Below the pieces are notes generated by a model. It saw only the letters and a list, made by a program, of their open reading frames with translations, did not search any database and was not told the DNA's origin. 64,000 nucleotides of DNA from assembly GCF_013341275.1 (NCBI RefSeq), contig NZ_CP054476.1:682001-746000 (forward strand), read 5' to 3'. How positions within the stretch are numbered: the stretch's first letter is position 1; each line of letters opens with the position of its first letter. Shown one piece after another: positions 8,711 to 17,400 of this stretch. This DNA is from Methyloligella sp. GL2. GTDB taxonomy: Bacteria; Pseudomonadota; Alphaproteobacteria; Rhizobiales; Methyloligellaceae. The position numbers and the translations under genes are program-made.

Positions 8711-10416
8711 TTCAACACCCGCATCGGCTGCCGGGGATAGTCGGGGGTGGGGCAGGCGTCGCGCCGTCTGACATGGGAGACGAGGGCGTGAGAGGGACCG
8801 AAGAATTCGGCACGCCCGCTGCGGAGCGCCAGAAGCTTGTCGAACTGGGCGGCGAGCATCGGCCGGTGGGTGATCACCACCACGATGGATCCGCTTTCCT
8901 TCAATGTCAGAATCGCGCGGCCGAGCGCCGCTTCGCCCTCCACGTCCAAATTCGCATCGGGCTCGTCGAGGACGACGAAGGCCGGGTGCCGGTAGATCGC
9001 GCGGGCAAGGCCAATTCGCTGGCGCTGTCCGCCGGACAGGACGACCCCGTTTTCGCCGATCTCCGTGTTGTAGCCGTAAGGCATGCGCATGATCATCTCG
9101 TGCACGCCCGCCCCCATGGCGGCGGCGACGATGTCGGCCGGATCGCCGCCCTCCATGCGCGCGATGTTATCGCGCACCGTGCCGCGAAACAGCTCCACCT
9201 TCTGGGGCAGATAGCCGATATTGGCGCCGAAATTGTCCCGACTCCAGGCGAACACATCGCCGCCATCGAGATGGATCGAGCCGGATTGCGGCTTCGCCAG
9301 GCCGATGATCACCCGGGCGAGGGTGGATTTCCCCGCTGCGGACGGGCCGACGATGCCGAGCGCTTCGCCCGGCTCCAGGGAGAATGAGATATCGCGCAGC
9401 ACAAGGCGCTGCGAGGGGGCATAGCTCACATTGCTGACCACCAGGCTGCCGCTCGGCGGGGGAAGCGGCATGGCAGACGGATAGAGCGGCGGTAGGCGCA
9501 AGAGCTCGGTGAGGCGCTTCCAGGCGTCGCGGGCATTGGTGGTGATGCGCCAGGCACCGATCGCTTGCTCCACCGGCGCAAGCGCGCGGGACATAATGAT
9601 CGAGGCGGCGATGATCCCGCCTGCGGTGAGCTCCTGCTGCAGCACGAGCCAGGCACCGAGGCCGAGCACGGCGACCTGAAGAAACAGGCGCAGCGATTTG
9701 ATCCAGGCATTGATCAGTCCCGATGTGTCGCTGACCGTTTCCTGAAGCTGCAGGACGTCGCCATTGACCTCGTTCCAGCGCCGCGTCAGCGCCGGCGTCA
9801 TGCCCATGGCTTCGATCACCTCGGCATTGCGAAACGCCATCTCCGCGTTCTGATAGCCGAAGGCCGACGCCATGTTGGCCCGGTTCAGCTTGTCCGAGGT
9901 CAGAAGGTGGTTGGCGATGGCGAGGCCGATGAGCACCACCGCCCCGCCGGTGGCGAGCAGCCCCAGGATCGGATGCAGCACGAAGATCAGGATGAGATAG
10001 ATCGGCATCCAAGGGGTATCGAACAGCGCCATGATGCCGACGGCGCCGAGATAGGTGCGGATGGTTGCCAGGTCGCGCAGCGCATCCGTCTGATAGGGCA
10101 CCCCGCGTAGCGTGTTCTCGATGCCCCGCTCGAACAATGCGGGCGACAGCATGCGGTCGATCCAGACGCCGATCCGCACCATGATGCGGGACCGCAGCAC
10201 GTCCAGCACGGCCATGGCGGCCAGAGCCCCGGCAGCGAGGATTGTCAGGAAGACGAGCGTCTCGGTGCTGCTGCCGGGGATGACGCGGTCATAGACTTGC
10301 AGCATGTAGATCGGGACCGTCAGCATCAGCAGGTTCACTGCTGTGCTGATCAGCCCGACCGCGACCAACCCCTCACGGCATCGAGAAAGGAGAGCCGATA
10401 GCTGGTTGTCCATCAT
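8707..10416 (-). CDS. PrtD-type type I secretion ABC transporter (permease/ATPase)
   Basis: 569 residues with a fused exporter membrane domain (about six helices, residues 20-300, including the typical MYMLQVYDRV-like stretch IYMLQVYDRVIPG) and a C-terminal ATPase: Walker A GPSAAGKST, Q-loop GYLPQKVELF, signature LSGGQRQRIGLARAIY and Walker B FVVLDEPDANLD. There is no N-terminal C39 peptidase domain, so the substrate is not expected to be leader-processed by it. ATG 10416 overlaps the TGA of the preceding gene (10413-10416); an upstream in-frame extension is Arg-rich and artefactual. It exports unfolded proteins in one step; the adjacent first gene is the likely cargo. Confidence 0.94.
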   Translation of the reverse strand: MMDNQLSALLSRCREGLVAVGLISTAVNLLMLTVPIYMLQVYDRVIPGSSTETLVFLTILAAGALAAMAVLDVLRSRIMVRIGVWIDRMLSPALFERGIENTLRGVPYQTDALRDLATIRTYLGAVGIMALFDTPWMPIYLILIFVLHPILGLLATGGAVVLIGLAIANHLLTSDKLNRANMASAFGYQNAEMAFRNAEVIEAMGMTPALTRRWNEVNGDVLQLQETVSDTSGLINAWIKSLRLFLQVAVLGLGAWLVLQQELTAGGIIAASIIMSRALAPVEQAIGAWRITTNARDAWKRLTELLRLPPLYPSAMPLPPPSGSLVVSNVSYAPSQRLVLRDISFSLEPGEALGIVGPSAAGKSTLARVIIGLAKPQSGSIHLDGGDVFAWSRDNFGANIGYLPQKVELFRGTVRDNIARMEGGDPADIVAAAMGAGVHEMIMRMPYGYNTEIGENGVVLSGGQRQRIGLARAIYRHPAFVVLDEPDANLDVEGEAALGRAILTLKESGSIVVVITHRPMLAAQFDKLLALRSGRAEFFGPSHALVSHVRRRDACPTPDYPRQPMRVLK

Positions 10417-11237
10417 CCATGATGGTTCCAGTGATGGAACGACCAGAGGTCCGCCGAACCGCCATCGTCCACGGCGCTTTGATCGGCATTGGTCTGGTTC
10501 TGAGGATAACGGGACGAGCAACCGCCGCTGAGCGCTCCCTCTTGCACGCCCCAATGGCCGCCTCCACCGCGCCAATGACCGAAGCCGCCATTGCCGCCTG
10601 CGCCGGCTCCCGAATCGTCGCCGCCTGGATCGTCGGTCGCCACGGGCGCGGGATTGTCGGTGCCGCGGTTGCCGCGCCAATGGCCGAAACCGCCATTGCC
10701 ACCTCCGCCGAATCCGGAATCGTTGCCGCCTGGATCATCCGCCACAGGCGTGGGATTGTCGGAGCCGGGATCGCCGATACTCGCGACCGGAGACGGGTCG
10801 ACACTGGCATTGTCGCCGACAACCGATCCGATATCGGAGGCGGCATTGATCAGCCGGGTGTGATTGACGGGTTCGTCAGGGGAGGGGTTGAGGATGAGCT
10901 GGTAGTTGCCGGTCAAGGCATTCTCCGCAGCATTCGACACGGATTGCGGCGTTCCGGCATTGCTCTGAACCCAGAGATCCACATGGGCGTCGCCGCCGGA
11001 GTTGTTCGCCATGAGGTCACCGATGACGAAGTATTTCTGCAGCTCTGGCACATAGAATTTCGTGCCGTAGGCGAACTGACCCGAAAGACCAGCGGAATTG
11101 GCGGCCGCCGTTACGGGATCGTCATAGGTGCCCGTGCCGCCGGCATGGCCGCCCAGGGACGTGGTATCGGTGCCGGGAGGATCGTTGTCAGCGTGACCGT
11201 AAAGCGTCACGTAGATGTTGTTCAGGGTAGTCGGCAT
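10413..11237 (-). CDS. Putative type I secretion substrate: barrel-domain protein with Gly/His-rich repeats
   Basis: 274 residues, first gene of the secretion operon, with a strong AAGGAG 7 nt before ATG 11237. No signal peptide. Residues 1-125 form the same barrel-like domain as the Sec-exported protein at 5921-6526 (NIYVTLYGHADND, GTYDDPVTAAA, GTKFYVPELQKYFVIGD, HVDLWVQS). Residues about 155-225 hold two copies of a roughly 33-residue repeat: DNP[TA]PVA, DDPGG[ND]DSG, NGGFGHWRG. The Asp/Gly-rich repeats resemble exported, calcium-binding-like tails but are not canonical GGxGxD RTX nonapeptides. The C-terminus is His/Trp-rich (WSFHHWNHHG). Substrate status is inferred from lack of a signal peptide and ATGA coupling with the ABC gene. 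Confidence 0.82.
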   Translation of the reverse strand: MPTTLNNIYVTLYGHADNDPPGTDTTSLGGHAGGTGTYDDPVTAAANSAGLSGQFAYGTKFYVPELQKYFVIGDLMANNSGGDAHVDLWVQSNAGTPQSVSNAAENALTGNYQLILNPSPDEPVNHTRLINAASDIGSVVGDNASVDPSPVASIGDPGSDNPTPVADDPGGNDSGFGGGGNGGFGHWRGNRGTDNPAPVATDDPGGDDSGAGAGGNGGFGHWRGGGGHWGVQEGALSGGCSSRYPQNQTNADQSAVDDGGSADLWSFHHWNHHG

Positions 11238-12023
11238 TCTCGTACTCCTTCCCTCTTTGTCAGGCGTCTCAGCGATTGGAAGCCAAAGGCCGGGGGGTGA
11301 CGCCGGTTGCTGCGATGCTGGACAGATCTAGCCTCGCCTTGAGGGAAGGCGCATTGCAGCCGCCGCGGCCGGGTCGTCTTGTTACGAAAATTTCCCGCTG
11401 CCAAAGCGGCGTGCTTTAGGCATTCCCTCAGGAGTAAACCGGGCCACGTCTCTATGCTCGCGGGGTGGTTTCCGGACGGCAATCTGAGGCCTATTTCTTG
11501 ATTGCATTGCGGCAACGCGCCGCCCGGCCATGCAAAACGCGCGAACTTTGAAGCAATACTTCCGTTTTCTTGTTCGAAATTCTGAGGCCTCCAGACGGAC
11601 AAACGCTCTTGTGAGCTTTGCTGTGCGTTCTTGGGCGCACACACGATGCTTATCGAAATTCTAGACCTGTAATGTTTTGAACAGTGGGGCCGAGTGAATT
11701 GAGATAAGTCTATTATGTTCTTGAGAAATTCTGTTCGGGCTCCGTGTGGGGGCTGGAACAGAGAGTGCCCCGCTCGCGCCGATAGATCGATGATCCGACG
11801 CTGTTGAGGCGGTGGCAGGGCCCGGTGTGCCGGATAGGCACGCCGGGCCTTTCAGTGAAAGATCCCAAGGGGATTTTCCCCTGCGGTGTCGCGTGCCCCC
11901 GGATGTCAGGTCATCGAGGCGAACGAGATCGTCGTTCTGCGGGAGAAGTCTGTCGCGTAGATGCGACCCGATGCGGCCGCGCCGTCGTCCTCACTAGAAG
12001 GTGGCCAGCGCCCCGCGTATTTC
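11238..12023. other. Gene-poor accessory spacer upstream of the secretion operon
   Basis: About 790 bp in which I find no supported coding frame. Composition is more AT-rich than the neighbours around 11490-11730. It must contain the promoter of the minus-strand secretion operon. A partial palindrome TGTTCTTGAGAA at 11716-11727 resembles the 1787-1802 dyad. The plus-strand frame at 11804-12499 lies mostly antisense to the TetR gene and is not credible. Confidence 0.5.
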
Positions 12024-12054
12024 AATTGGTAACCCCAGCAGGATTCGAATCTGC
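12024..12054 (-). repeat. Decayed tRNA 3'-end fragment
   Basis: 31 bases match 14166-14196 with only three differences, all transitions (28/31). They include the T-loop GGATTCGAA and the acceptor-like ACCCC. No D-arm or anticodon arm remains. Best read as the old end of an earlier insertion at the same tRNA-Arg locus, though a relic of another tRNA is possible. Confidence 0.55.
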
Positions 12055-12091
12055 CAAGGGCATATCGCGCCGAAGCGTGCTGCCGACATTA

Positions 12092-12664
12092 TCAAGCTTG
12101 CGGATGGTCCAGAGCGGCGGAGATTACTTTCTCGGCGGCCGCCTTTGCGTCACCCGCCGGATCGGCTTCGTGGCCGAGATGCGCCGTAACGATGGCGCCT
12201 TCCTTGAGCAGCAACAAGGCGCGTGCCAAAGCCGCCGGGTCCTGCGCGCCTGCATCGGCAGCAATTTTCTGCAGCTGCAGAAACAGGAGCCGCTTGTGCT
12301 CGGCTGCCTGCGTGTGGATGGGGTGATGCGGATCGGGGTATTCGGAGGCGGCCTTGATGAACATGCAGGACCGAAAGCCCGGTTCTGCGAACCATTCCGC
12401 CAACGCATCGAACATGGCCGAGAGCTGGGCGCGCGGCGCTCCCGCTTCTTCCATCCGGCGGAAGAGCCAATTGCGGAAATTCTGGTCCCGCAGCCGTAGG
12501 ACCGCGAGGATCAACTCCTCCTTGCTGTGGAAATGCTTGAACATGGTGGTCTTCGAGATCCCGGTCTCTGCCGCCAGGCGGTCCATGCCGGTCGCGTGAA
12601 ATCCCTCGCGGTAGAAGATCCCAAGCGCCTCTCGGACGAGTTCGTCCCGCTTGCTCGCGCGCAT
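12092..12664 (-). CDS. TetR/AcrR-family transcriptional regulator
   Basis: 190 residues. The N-terminal TetR_N helix-turn-helix is clear (LVREALGIFYREGFHATGMD, ETGISKTTMFKHFHSKEELI), followed by an all-helical ligand-binding domain. Two adjacent ATGs exist (12667, 12664); AAAGGAG spaced 5 nt favours 12664. It is divergent from the DUF1348 gene, and a perfect inverted repeat lies over the promoter between them, so it probably represses that gene and perhaps itself. Ligand unknown. It sits in the region bounded by tRNA fragments and may be acquired. Confidence 0.93.
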   Translation of the reverse strand: MRASKRDELVREALGIFYREGFHATGMDRLAAETGISKTTMFKHFHSKEELILAVLRLRDQNFRNWLFRRMEEAGAPRAQLSAMFDALAEWFAEPGFRSCMFIKAASEYPDPHHPIHTQAAEHKRLLFLQLQKIAADAGAQDPAALARALLLLKEGAIVTAHLGHEADPAGDAKAAAEKVISAALDHPQA

Positions 12665-12798
12665 CATGGCTCCTTTCTGTACAGAATAGTACATAGTAGC
12701 TGCAAGCCGGCACGGCAAGAGCGCAAATAATATATCGCTATATCAGTTAGTTATAGAGGGTCTGGGGGCGTGTCAGCATAAAACGCGACGAGTCACGG

Positions 12799-12854
12799 TT
12801 GACAAGGTGTACCGATCTGTTAGTCATCGATCTCAAGGTGAACAGATCGGTACA
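12799..12854 (+). promoter_or_regulatory. Promoter with perfect 14-bp inverted repeat (TetR operator candidate)
   Basis: TTGACA at 12799-12804 is a consensus -35 for the rightward gene. TGTACCGATCTGTT (12808-12821) and AACAGATCGGTACA (12841-12854) form a perfect inverted repeat with a 19-bp spacer; the left arm fills the -35/-10 interval and the right arm lies downstream near the start codon at 12870. This is the expected geometry for repression by the divergent TetR protein. The -10 (near TAGTCA, 12821-12826) is weak. Confidence 0.65.
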
Positions 12855-12869
12855 TATTGGAGAGCTGCG

Positions 12870-13334
12870 ATGACGAGACCACCCCTTCCTCCCTTCGATA
12901 GAGCTTCGGCTCTTATCAAGGTCCGCGCTGCCGAGGATGTCTGGAATAGCCGGGATCCGATCAAGGTTGCCGCGGCCTATACGCCAGACACGGTTTGGCG
13001 GAACCGCAGCGAGTTCCTGAACGGTCGCGCCGAGGTCGAAGCGTTCCTGACCCGCAAGTGGCAGGCCGAACGCGACTACCGGCTCATCAAGGAGCTGTGG
13101 AGCTTCGACGGCGCGCGCATCGCGGTGCGCTTCGCCTACGAGGCGCAAGGCCCTGACGGCCAATGGTTCCGGGCCTATGGCAACGAGAACTGGGAATTTG
13201 CGGCCGACGGTCTGATGGCCGTGCGCCGTGCCTCAATCAACGACCTTCCCATCGCCGAAAGCGACCGGCTCTTCCGCTGGCCGCTGGGCCCCAGAGCCGA
13301 GAGCCACCCGGGTCTCTCCGACCTCGGCCTCTGA
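12870..13334 (+). CDS. Nuclear transport factor 2-like (DUF1348) protein
   Basis: 154 residues with the DUF1348/SnoaL-like cone fold pattern: [77 protein letters not shown] and [23 protein letters not shown] 12870 has GGAGAG about 6 nt upstream. Such proteins are often paired with a TetR gene, as here. Biochemical role is not known for the family; some members are stress- or quinone-related. The divergent TetR and the inverted repeat point to inducible expression. Confidence 0.88.
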   Translation: MTRPPLPPFDRASALIKVRAAEDVWNSRDPIKVAAAYTPDTVWRNRSEFLNGRAEVEAFLTRKWQAERDYRLIKELWSFDGARIAVRFAYEAQGPDGQWFRAYGNENWEFAADGLMAVRRASINDLPIAESDRLFRWPLGPRAESHPGLSDLGL

Positions 13335-13529
13335 CGCCGCTCGACCCGATGACGGCCGAGCCGGTTCCCGGCAAGGCCACACAGTTCGGATGCGCGATCG
13401 CCGTGCCGTGTTGCGCCGATCACGTTCCGAAGCCGCCGAAGCTCGGCGGCTCGCAGACCCGCGAACCCGATGGCTCGCGGAAATCACCAACCCGCCCGGA
13501 AGGGCGACCACAGAAGAAGGACTATCGAA

Positions 13530-14024
13530 ATGAAGACCATCAAGACCCTGATCACCGCAGCCGCGTTCGTCGGTGCCGTCTCCGCTACGACAGCGGCGTT
13601 TGCCGTGGATGAGTACAATGTGTCGACCGGCACGACCCTCAGCGGGGCCGGCGTCGCACTCCGCGGCGACGATACCGTCGCACTTGCCACCGGCCTGAAG
13701 GTGACGCCCGGCCACGCGACGTTCACTGTCGAGCGTGATGGTGTCGCCTACTATTTCTCGTCCGAAGAGACGAAGAAGCAGTTCGAGGCGAACCCTGCGC
13801 GGTACATGCCGCAATATGGCGGCTTCTGCGCGTTCGGCGTTGCCATCGGCAAGAAGCTCGATGCTGCGCCCCGCTTCGCCGACATCGTCGACGGCAAGCT
13901 GTATGTGTTCCTGAACGCCGCCGCCTTCGAGAAGTACAAGGAAGACAAGGCTGGAACGCTTGCGAAGGCGAAAAAGAACTGGCCGGGAATGCACCACGTG
14001 GCCGTGGCCGAGGTGAACGGCTAG
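13530..14024 (+). CDS. Exported YHS-domain protein
   Basis: 164 residues with a Sec signal peptide (MKTIKTLITAAAFVGAVSAT, cleavage near AFA-VDEYN). The mature part contains a YHS-type segment (GVAYYFSSEETKKQFEANPA, then RYMPQYGGFCAFGV), which in other proteins is linked to metal handling; the single Cys lies in GGFCAFG. AGAAGGA precedes ATG 13530 by about 8 nt. It lies 195 bp downstream of the DUF1348 gene and is followed by a strong hairpin. Specific function unknown; a periplasmic metal- or redox-related role is only a family-level guess. Confidence 0.88.
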   Translation: MKTIKTLITAAAFVGAVSATTAAFAVDEYNVSTGTTLSGAGVALRGDDTVALATGLKVTPGHATFTVERDGVAYYFSSEETKKQFEANPARYMPQYGGFCAFGVAIGKKLDAAPRFADIVDGKLYVFLNAAAFEKYKEDKAGTLAKAKKNWPGMHHVAVAEVNG

Positions 14025-14041
14025 CCTATGAGAGCTACGGT

Positions 14042-14074
14042 GTGTCGCTGACGGGATTTCGCCGTCAGCGACAC
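14042..14074 (+). terminator. Perfect 13-bp hairpin downstream of the YHS gene
   Basis: GTGTCGCTGACGG (14042-14054) pairs perfectly with CCGTCAGCGACAC (14062-14074) around a 7-nt loop, 18 bp after the stop codon. No clear T-run follows, so it may be a weak or Rho-assisted terminator. Confidence 0.6.
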
Positions 14075-14168
14075 CAACCGGTGGCCCGATTCCCGCGGTG
14101 CCGCAACGAATTCAACGCTTTTCCGCGTCGGACATTCCGAATGCCAGCTCTGGTTCGAAAGCTGTAAT

Positions 14169-14217
14169 TGGTGACCCCGGCAGGATTCGAACCTGCGACC
14201 CTCAGATTAGGAATCTG
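14169..14217 (-). repeat. 49-bp duplicate of the tRNA-Arg(CCT) 3' half (attachment-site-like)
   Basis: Identical base for base to 18137-18185, the CCA end through the anticodon arm of the intact tRNA. Beyond 14218 the similarity stops and the remaining bases do not restore a D-arm or acceptor stem pairing with CGGGGTC, so this is not a functional tRNA. Typical of the far end of an element integrated in a tRNA 3' end. Confidence 0.85.
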
Positions 14218-14465
14218 TGTTTCGATCTTACCGGGTGATCCCGGACCATTGAATGCTCGCCGGAAACCTGTAGTCCTTGTGCCACAAGTGGGGAGAAACC
14301 GTCCCCCGCCCTCAAGAAAATTGCAATACACGCCCTGGTTGCCTTGACACGCAGTGAACGCATTTGGAATCCCTTGTTTACGGTGATTTAGCTGCGTCGA
14401 AGTACGGCTGGACCTTAAGGATGGCCCGAGCACTCGCGTGACGCATTGCTCGGGGAGGTTGGGGC

Positions 14466-17400
14466 GTGATTTTCCGGACCGGCGCTGGTGGCCGTGCCAA
14501 ATCAATATTTGGCTTCTGCGGTGCACTCACGGGTCTGCGGGGCGCGCGATGCGCAACGCTGAGTGTCCCTTTCTCAGCATGTCGCCAGCCCCTACTTGCG
14601 ATCGGCCTCATTGCCCTACTTTGCGGGATGGTGTGGGACGCGCCAGCGGCGTTCGCCGATGGCGGCCATAGCGGCCTTCCATTGAATGGCGCTGGCGACG
14701 GCGGCACCGACAACCCAAACGGTCCAGGCGGAAACGGCGTAGATGGTGGTGGTGGTGGCGGCGCTGGCGTGACCGGCGGCGATGGCGGCGACGGGATTGC
14801 CACTTACAACGGCGGCGCTGGCGGCGCAGGCGGCAGCATAGCATCCAAGGACGGAGCCGATGGTAGCCCGGGCGACGCCGGCACGACACTCAGCGGTGGC
14901 GGCGGCGGCGGCGGTGGCGCTGCCGGCTTGGTCGGCTCGACCATGGGCGGCACCGGGGGTAATGGCGGCAATGGCGGCGATAGCGCTGCGGTTCGGGGCC
15001 GCGCTGGCGGCGGCGGCGGCGGCGGCTACGGTGTCATCCTCACCCCCTCCGCGTCTTCCGCCACCTATAGCTCGGACGCAACCGGCGGCGATGGGGGCGA
15101 TGGCGGCGAGGCGTTGAATGGCAGTGGGGGCGATGGCGGTGACGGTGGCGTTGGCGTCTACCTGAACAGCACCAATGTCAGTGTGACATTCAACGGCAAC
15201 GAGCTTGGCGGAACCGGTGGTAACGGCGGCTCCGTGTCGGTCTTTTACAGCTCCGACCCTCCCCCCCGCGGCGCGGGTGGCGATGGCGGCGACGCCATTC
15301 AGGCCTCACAAGCCAGCATCACGATCGGAGGGCAGGCCCTGGGCGGCACCGGCGGCAATGGTGCTACGATAGGAGCCGCTTCAGGTGGAAACGGTGGAAT
15401 CGGCATTTCCGGCAGTTCCCTGACCATTACCAACACCAATACCGGTGCGATCCAGGGTGGCGATGGCGGCCAACGTGGCCCCTCGGGATCGTATGGCAAG
15501 GGCGGCGCCGGCATCGCCGGTGCGAATCTAACCGTCATCAATTCGGGCGCGATCTCCGGCGGCTTCTCCGGCGATGGCGGCACGCAGGCGAACGCCATCA
15601 CGTTCACCGGCGGCACCAACAGCTTGGAGCTGCGCGCTGGCTCGTCCATCGCAGGCAATGTCGTGGCGAACAGCACCGCCGATACGCTCAAGCTTGGCGG
15701 CGCGACCGACTCCAACTTCGACGCCTCGGCGATCGGCGGCCAGTATCAAGGGTTCGGCTTGTTCGAAAAGACCGGCAGCAGCACATGGACGCTGACCGGC
15801 ACGACTGCGGCAGTGACGCCCTGGACCATTGACGGCGGAACCTTGAATGTTTCTTCCGACGGGGCACTCGGGGCGCCCACGAGCGCACTGACCTTGGATG
15901 GCGGCACGCTGCAACTCGGAGCCTCGTTCGATCTATCTGCATCCCGCGCAACGACCATTACCGCCAATGGCGGAACCATCGATACGAACGGCAATGATTC
16001 GACGTTCGCGCAGGATATCGGCGGCGCAGGAGCGCTAACCAAGATCGGCGCCGGCACGCTGATACTCAGTGGCACCAACACCTATGGGGGCAGCACCACA
16101 ATCAACGCAGGGACCCTGCAGCTCGGCGATGGCGGCACGACAGGGTCGATCGCAGGCGACATCACCAACAACGCCACGCTCGCGGTGAACCGCTCGAATA
16201 CATTCACCTATGACGGCGCGATCTCCGGGACCGGCGCCTTCGAGCAGAACGGCACTGGGAAGACCGTGCTTACCGGGATCAACACCTATACCGGGCCAAC
16301 CACAGTCAATGCCGGCAAGCTGGTGGTGAACGGCTCGATCGCCAACTCTACCGTGACCGTTCGAACCGGCGGCACGCTCGGCGGTTCCGGCCAACTCGGC
16401 GCCCTCACGGTCAACGGCACACTGGCGCCGGGCAACTCGATCGGCACCATGACCGTGAACGGCGCCTTCGTGCTCGGAGCCGGTGCGGTCTATGAGGTCG
16501 AGGTCGATGCGGCCGGCAACTCGGACAAGGTGATCGTCAATGGGACGGTGAACCTAACGGGCGCGACGCTGAAGGTGCTTGCCGCGGACGGGAACTATCA
16601 GACGACGACGGACTATACGATCATCGAGAACGATGGCAGCGACGCCGTCAAAGGCAAATTCGGGTCCGTCTCCACGAACCTCGCCTTCCTGACGCCGAGC
16701 GTGGCCTATGCGGCCGGCGACGGAAACGACGTGGTTCTGACGCTCGAGCGCAACGAGACGCTGTTCCCGGACGTGGCCCGGACGCGGAACCAGCGCGCGG
16801 TGGCGGGTGCGCTGTCGCGGTTCCCGACGAATAATGCGCTCTATCTCGCCGTGTTGAATCAAACGGCGGAAGGTGCGCGGACCGCCTTCGATGCACTCTC
16901 GGGCGAGGTGCATGCGACCGTGGCGGGGACTTTGGTCGACGACAGCCGCTATGCCCGCGAGGCGGTGCTCGGCCGTATGATGCAGGCGAGCCATAGCGGC
17001 GAAGCGCTCGGGTCCGGCGGGCCGCAAGTCGCGAGTCGCGGAGCGACCTACGATGCGGACGCCATGCGGCTCGGCAGCAAGTTCGTCAGCGAAGAAATGG
17101 CGGCTGAACCTGTATCGCAACCACTCGCCTTCTGGACGCAAGGCTATGGTGCTTGGGGAACCTTCGATACCGACGGCAATGCCGCGACGGCGGACCGCAA
17201 TCTCGGCGGCTTCATTTCGGGCATGGACGCGAGCATCGGTGGCTCGTGGCGTGTCGGCGTCGCCACCGGCGCCGCCTTCTCCAATGTGAGCGTGGACGAG
17301 CGTTACAGCGGCGCCAACACCAAGACCTATCATCTCGGCGGTTACGTGAATGGCGACGTCGGAGGCTTCGCGCTGCGGGGCGGCGGCCTGTGGGCCTGGA

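Noticed and set aside
11804..12499. Plus-strand frame of 231 codons over the TetR gene and the tRNA fragment
   Set aside because: Over half is antisense to a convincing TetR gene; no recognisable domain.
14169..14247. Second functional tRNA-Arg gene
   Set aside because: Only the 3' half matches; the bases beyond 14217 cannot pair as a D-arm or with the CGGGGTC acceptor strand.
14660..15400. Dense GGC/GGT repeats considered as a CRISPR-like or tandem DNA repeat
   Set aside because: Unit length is irregular and in frame; the repeats encode the Gly-rich passenger of the autotransporter.
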